DNA of 64,000 nt. It comes from Fusibacter sp963666805. GTDB taxonomy: Bacteria; Bacillota; Clostridia; Peptostreptococcales; Acidaminobacteraceae. Of this stretch, positions 60,403 through 64,000 are shown in pieces. The notes below the pieces were generated by a model that saw only the letters and a list, made by a program, of their open reading frames with translations, was not told the origin of the DNA and made no database searches. The stretch is from contig CAXXWR010000007.1 in assembly GCA_963666805.2 (NCBI GenBank), positions 744,001 through 808,000 of the forward strand, read 5' to 3'. The position numbers were made by a program, and so were the translations under genes. Numbering within the stretch: position 1 is the stretch's first letter; each line of letters begins with the position of its first letter.

Positions 60403-61389
60403 TTATCCTTTATAACCATGAGGATGACTTTGGTGCCATGCCCAAGCGTCACTTATAATCGTTTTAACATCTGTCTTTTGAGGCTTCCACCCTAAGAGAC
60501 GCTTTGCCTTTTCAGAAGAAGCGATAAGCACTGCTGGATCACCTGCTCGTCGGTCTGCATCTACTTCAGGAATCTCATGTCCGGTTACTTGTCTCGCCAC
60601 ATCAATAATCTCTCTTACTGAGAAGCCTTCCCCGCTCCCTAAATTTAAGATATCGCTCTTGCCGCCTTTTTCTAAATAAGACACAGCCAATAGATGGGCA
60701 TCAATCAAGTCAGAAACGTGAATATAGTCGCGGATACATGTGCCATCTTTAGTAGGATAGTCACTTCCAAATACAGAAATATGGGCTCTTTGGTCAAGGG
60801 GAACTTGTAAAACAAGCGGAATCAAGTGGGTTTCTGTCGTATGGGCCTCTCCTATTTGACCACTTTCATCAGCTCCCGCCACATTGAAATATCGCAATGA
60901 AACATACTGAATCCCATAAGCCGCATCTGCCCATTTGAACATTTTTTCCATCATGAGTTTAGATTCTCCATAAGGATTAGTCGGATGAGGTACATTTTCT
61001 TCGGTGATTGGAACGGTATCCGGTTCTCCATAAACAGCTGCAGTAGAAGAGAAAACAATACGTTTGACACCTTTTTCAGCCATGACTTTAAGCAGTACAA
61101 TTGCCCCATAAACATTGTTATCAAAATATTTAAGGGGATTACCTACTGATTCACCTACCAAAGAATTGGCACAGAAATGAATCACAGTCTCTATCTCATG
61201 GGCATCAAATACTGCTTTTAATTTGGCTTCATCCCTTATATCCACATTGTAAAAAATAGCTTGGGGATCAACCGCATCCATATGTCCCGTTTCTAAACTG
61301 TCTACAACGACAACCTCTTTCCCCGCCTTAATCAGTTTTTTAACTGCATGACTCCCAATATAACCTGCACCACCTAATACTAAAATCAT
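60403..61389 (-). CDS. galE: UDP-glucose 4-epimerase
   Basis: Regenerates UDP-glucose from UDP-galactose. The 328 residues have the NAD-binding GGAGYIGSHAVKKL at residues 6-19, the catalytic Ser-Ser-Thr (FSSTAAVYG) near 121 and the Tyr-x3-Lys motif (YGESKLMMEK) near 146. AAGGAGG precedes the ATG. It is the first structural gene of the gal operon, 70 bases after the AraC-type gene. Confidence 0.95.
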   Translation of the reverse strand: MILVLGGAGYIGSHAVKKLIKAGKEVVVVDSLETGHMDAVDPQAIFYNVDIRDEAKLKAVFDAHEIETVIHFCANSLVGESVGNPLKYFDNNVYGAIVLLKVMAEKGVKRIVFSSTAAVYGEPDTVPITEENVPHPTNPYGESKLMMEKMFKWADAAYGIQYVSLRYFNVAGADESGQIGEAHTTETHLIPLVLQVPLDQRAHISVFGSDYPTKDGTCIRDYIHVSDLIDAHLLAVSYLEKGGKSDILNLGSGEGFSVREIIDVARQVTGHEIPEVDADRRAGDPAVLIASSEKAKRLLGWKPQKTDVKTIISDAWAWHQSHPHGYKG

Positions 61390-61459
61390 TTTATCCTCCT
61401 TCGCCTTGTGCTCACAGCTTTCATTTAGTCTGTCAGCCTTTGTTCATTGTCATTTTATT

Positions 61460-62257
61460 TTAATAACTCACCTTAGTCTTTTTGCTTTTTCTATACTGAT
61501 TGGGGGATAACCCCACTTTTTTCTTAAACATCTTTGAAAACATCAATTGGTCTGGATAGCCCACGCGCATGGCAATACTCCCAATTCGATCTTCTGTCTC
61601 AACTAATTCTCGTTTAGCCATTGCTATCCGATAGTGAATCAAATAGTCTTGTGGTGACATATTAATACGTGCTTTGTAGATACTATAGAGATAACTCCGA
61701 TTGACCCCCATTTTTTCAGAAAGATCACTAATGGATATTTTTTCAGCAAAGTGTGATTCAATATAAGCCATACTCTCTATAAAATAAATATCCACCATTC
61801 GCTCTTTTGTAACACGCATTTCACTTAATAAATCTTTCAGTATATCTGCTGAAATTCGCGAATCAATCCGCTCATGATTGTTTTTTTCCTCACTGATGGC
61901 AATCAATCGGGAAACATTGCCTCTTAAATCAAAATGGAAAATAGGACTTGATTCCATCAATGCTGCCTTTTTAAGTGCCATTTCCGCCTCTGCCCCGACA
62001 AAACCTATCCAAGCATACTGCCATGGCTCTTCTGAATCAGCTTGATAAAAAACAGGTTGATGTGGTTCTATTAAAAAACCCTGTCCCTGCTTTAAAGTCC
62101 ATGTCCCATATTGATTTTGATAAGTTCCCTTACCGGATAGAACATAATGCAACAAATAAACGCCCCGTTCACTTGGCCCGAAAAAATGACTGGGCTCACA
62201 ATGTTCCATCCCATAATAGGTAATATTTAAGACCGGTTTAACCTCTAATTGCCCCAT
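61460..62257 (-). CDS. AraC-family transcriptional regulator of the gal operon
   Basis: A 265-residue regulator with an N-terminal cupin-like ligand domain (FLIEPHQPVFYQADSEEP near residues 53-70). The two C-terminal AraC helix-turn-helix motifs are ISISDLSEKMGVNRSYLYSI near 175-195 and IGSIAMRVGYPDQLMFSKMF near 225. Its place at the head of the gal genes, in the same direction, suggests it responds to a galactoside and activates the operon. This is inference. Possible binding sites are palindromes upstream of its own start. Confidence 0.9.
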   Translation of the reverse strand: MGQLEVKPVLNITYYGMEHCEPSHFFGPSERGVYLLHYVLSGKGTYQNQYGTWTLKQGQGFLIEPHQPVFYQADSEEPWQYAWIGFVGAEAEMALKKAALMESSPIFHFDLRGNVSRLIAISEEKNNHERIDSRISADILKDLLSEMRVTKERMVDIYFIESMAYIESHFAEKISISDLSEKMGVNRSYLYSIYKARINMSPQDYLIHYRIAMAKRELVETEDRIGSIAMRVGYPDQLMFSKMFKKKVGLSPNQYRKSKKTKVSY

Positions 62258-62314
62258 AAGATTGCCTCCGACTTCATTTTAACATCAATTTTAGTAAATA
62301 AATAGTAAAACATA

Positions 62315-62328
62315 GGTAAATTTTTACC
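62315..62328. promoter_or_regulatory. 14-bp palindrome upstream of the AraC-type gene
   Basis: GGTAAATTTTTACC is a perfect inverted repeat apart from the two central bases, about 58 bases upstream of the regulator start. Nearby AGTAAA motifs recur at 62293 and 62304. It may be an autoregulatory site. Confidence 0.4.
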
Positions 62329-62342
62329 AACTTTGTTCACAT

Positions 62343-62391
62343 AAAAAAACTGCGATAAAACGTCTTCTTTCCAACGTTATATCACAGTTAC
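62343..62391 (-). terminator. terminator of the DNA repair pair
   Basis: On the minus strand, AACTGTGATATAACGT pairs with ACGTTTTATCGCAGTT, with bulges and a G-T pair, followed by seven T. It lies just after the stop at 62409. Confidence 0.82.
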
Positions 62392-62408
62392 TCTTATAAA
62401 AAAATGTC

Positions 62409-63161
62409 TTAATGTTGACTACTTATCTTTTCAGTGAGATACTTCCAATACTTTTTAGGCATATGTGCCCTCTGACAAACTAAATTTTCTCGCTCTTTTA
62501 TGGCAATATGTTGTGTATAGGATTGCCACATGGTTTGAAATGCTTTTTCTTTTTCTGAATAAACCAAAGTATCAAAAGCCCCTAGGGCTCTTATATAATA
62601 TGTCTCTTTATCATAAAAGGCAGCAATCTGCCTCTTCTTATCGTGTATGACCCATAATTGGTCTCCTAAACGTTCTTTAAAGTGATCTGCCAGAAGACCT
62701 GTGATATTGTAGGTGGGTTCGTATTCTGCATAGAAAATGCCTGATTTTAATTCAGAGAATCTCAAGAGACCTGTCAGCAAATGTGTTTCCCGTGTGACCT
62801 TGCGATATTTTTGATAAAGCGCATAGATTGAAAGATCTGATAGGGCTTCCAAGGCTTTAGGCCCCATCTTATAAGCTCTTTTCAAGAAGCGAAACAAAAC
62901 TGTTCCAAAATCATTGTCATCTGACAAAAAAGCAGTAACAACTGTTCTAAAACCGTCTGGCCCAAAATGCTCATAAATTGATTGAGCCACCTTATTTGCC
63001 TTTTCTTCATTTGTTTCAATTTCTACAGTTAATTGAAAGATGTCACTCTGATAATGTTCAAGTGCCAATAGTTGCCCTTCATCAAATCGTGCGCGGGCAT
63101 AAAACATGGTATAAATACCTGTCAAAATGCCTTCCAATGTACCATCATGTAAATAAACCAT
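62409..63161 (-). CDS. putative DNA repair protein, TIGR03915/DUF4130 family
   Basis: A 250-residue protein of the family annotated as a putative DNA metabolism partner. It has YLHDGTLEGILTGIYTMFYAR at the start, FLKRAYKMGPKALEAL near residue 85, and FSELKSGIFYAEYEPTYNIT near 132-152 with LADHFKERL. No catalytic residues are established. The ATG has GAGG upstream. It lies 80 bases after the radical SAM gene, its regular partner in Clostridia and Bacteroidetes, and ends before a terminator. Confidence 0.85.
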   Translation of the reverse strand: MVYLHDGTLEGILTGIYTMFYARARFDEGQLLALEHYQSDIFQLTVEIETNEEKANKVAQSIYEHFGPDGFRTVVTAFLSDDNDFGTVLFRFLKRAYKMGPKALEALSDLSIYALYQKYRKVTRETHLLTGLLRFSELKSGIFYAEYEPTYNITGLLADHFKERLGDQLWVIHDKKRQIAAFYDKETYYIRALGAFDTLVYSEKEKAFQTMWQSYTQHIAIKERENLVCQRAHMPKKYWKYLTEKISSQH

Positions 63162-63242
63162 TTTTCCACCTCATTACAAGAACAGTTTTCTTCTATAAAT
63201 CCCTTGTGCCTATCGTCTTTAAGTCTTCCTAAAAGTCAAAAA

Positions 63243-64000
63243 CTATTTGGAAGGTAATAAGGGCTGACTGGATTGTGCCACAAGAGGTTCAGTCTTTTTT
63301 AAGGGTGCTGATACTTGTGCAAACACCTCTTTATTGGTCTCAAAGAGACTTAATTGACTCTGATACCCTTTAGGGGGTTCTAACAAAACATGTCTAATGC
63401 GTTCAGGCTCTACATCACCAATGCCATAGTATTTTCCGGCCACGGTGATAAAATATTTGGCTCTTTTAAGCACAACGCCTAACCTTTTTAAATCTTCATA
63501 GTGCAAAGTATTGAGCCTTCTCGCTTTAACAATGCGCCTCGCCGAAATATTACCAATTCCAGGGATACGCAAGAGGGCTTTAAAAGAAACTTTATTGACC
63601 TCCATTGGGAAAAACTTCATATTGCGAAGTGCCCATTGAGCCTTGGGATCAACCCATAAATCTAAATTAGGGTCTTCATCTGTTAAAATTTCGTCCGCTT
63701 TAAAATCATAATAACGCAGTAACCAATCTGCTTGATAAAGTCTATGCTCACGTCCCAAGGGTGGTGCTTGTCGCTTTACAACCGCAGGATGATTACTCAC
63801 AGGCACATAAGCCGAGTAATAAACTCTCTTCATATCAATCCGATTATACAGTGCTTCTGAAATTTTAATGATACTCTTATCTGATTCTCCAGTTGCACCA
63901 ATAATCATCTGTGTGGACTGCCCTGCTGGAACAAAATCACTTTCACGTCTCTTTTTATAAGTCAATTCGCCATAGGCCTCTCTCTTTTCTTTAATAAGGA
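63243..64000 (-). CDS. putative DNA modification/repair radical SAM protein, 5' truncated
   Basis: The frame is open to the window edge and reads LIKEKREAYGELTYKKR at the break, so the gene begins outside. The visible ~250 residues are the C-terminal part: QMIIGATGESDKSIIKI near the break, RVYYSAYVPV, and the helix-hairpin-helix IPGIGNISARRIVKARR that suggests DNA binding. The radical SAM CxxxCxxC cluster, expected near the N-terminus, lies outside the window. The match to the TIGR03916 family is by layout and partner gene. A tail ending VAQSSQPLLPSK appears specific to this copy. Confidence 0.85.
   Translation of the reverse strand, partial: LIKEKREAYGELTYKKRRESDFVPAGQSTQMIIGATGESDKSIIKISEALYNRIDMKRVYYSAYVPVSNHPAVVKRQAPPLGREHRLYQADWLLRYYDFKADEILTDEDPNLDLWVDPKAQWALRNMKFFPMEVNKVSFKALLRIPGIGNISARRIVKARRLNTLHYEDLKRLGVVLKRAKYFITVAGKYYGIGDVEPERIRHVLLEPPKGYQSQLSLFETNKEVFAQVSAPLKKTEPLVAQSSQPLLPSK

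Overview
The window is a low-GC (by eye below 40%) bacterial chromosome segment. It has strong GGAGG-type ribosome binding sites, several TTG starts, a BceRS-BceAB module, YaaR and FliK/FlhB-like flagellar proteins and two cell-wall amidases with copper-amine-oxidase-like domains. Together these point to a motile, Gram-positive, anaerobic Firmicute of class Clostridia. I cannot name the genus. Most genes are core metabolism; the accessory material is concentrated at 2.7-5.3 kb, 29.9-31.1 kb and 44.7-46.6 kb.

Layout. 1-2.7 kb: argG (5' truncated by the window) and argH. 3.1-5.0 kb: two unrecognised minus-strand genes, bordered by direct repeats on one side and a large palindromic repeat plus a five-tRNA operon (Pro-Arg-His-Gln-Lys) on the other. 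6-7.8 kb: rph-rdgB-yfcE-type phosphoesterase operon. 7.8-12.2 kb: a tandem pair of nearly identical N-acetylmuramoyl-L-alanine amidases. 12.3-13.3 kb: an AIR-synthase-like protein. 13.5-19.6 kb: oppBCDF followed by oppA with its own promoter. 20.2-25.5 kb: yaaR-pcrA-ligA, ending in an unusual 10-bp-phased repeat. 25.2-27.6 kb: FliK-like and FlhB-C-like proteins. 27.7-31.1 kb: EamA transporter, HI0933-type flavoprotein and a divergent orphan BREX-type ATPase. 31.2-38.3 kb: BceRS-BceAB peptide-stress module behind a 7TM/CheA-like sensor kinase. 38.6-40.4 kb: an H-NOX chemoreceptor. 40.6-41.4 kb: an FMN riboswitch with ribU. 41.5-44.7 kb: MATE exporter, cupin and orphan hisD. 44.9-46.1 kb: small membrane proteins and a YciI protein, flanked by the palindromic repeats. 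46.6-54.5 kb: the purECFMNHD operon with PurBox-like sites, promoter, leader ORF and attenuator. 54.5-62.3 kb: a galactose/alpha-galactoside operon (AraC regulator, galE, galK, galT, GH36, galM). 62.4-64 kb: a two-gene putative DNA repair pair, the second cut by the window end.

How the genes work together. The purine operon supplies all steps from PRPP to IMP except those of purL/purS/purQ, purK and purB, which are not here. The gal operon releases galactose from alpha-galactosides and feeds it through the Leloir pathway. Opp imports peptides. BceRS-BceAB responds to antimicrobial peptides. The H-NOX receptor carries the residues for O2 as well as NO binding, suggesting aerotaxis or oxygen avoidance.

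The observations most worth following are: (1) a family of large nested palindromic elements with a conserved apical core and changing but complementary stems at 5.1, 44.8, 46.3 and 46.5 kb; (2) a 33-codon leader ORF that ends inside a transcription terminator ahead of purE; (3) the O2-type H-NOX receptor; (4) the unknown gene pair at 3.1-5.0 kb; (5) the 10-bp-phased TGATA array after ligA; and (6) the amidase duplication in which only the catalytic domain has diverged.
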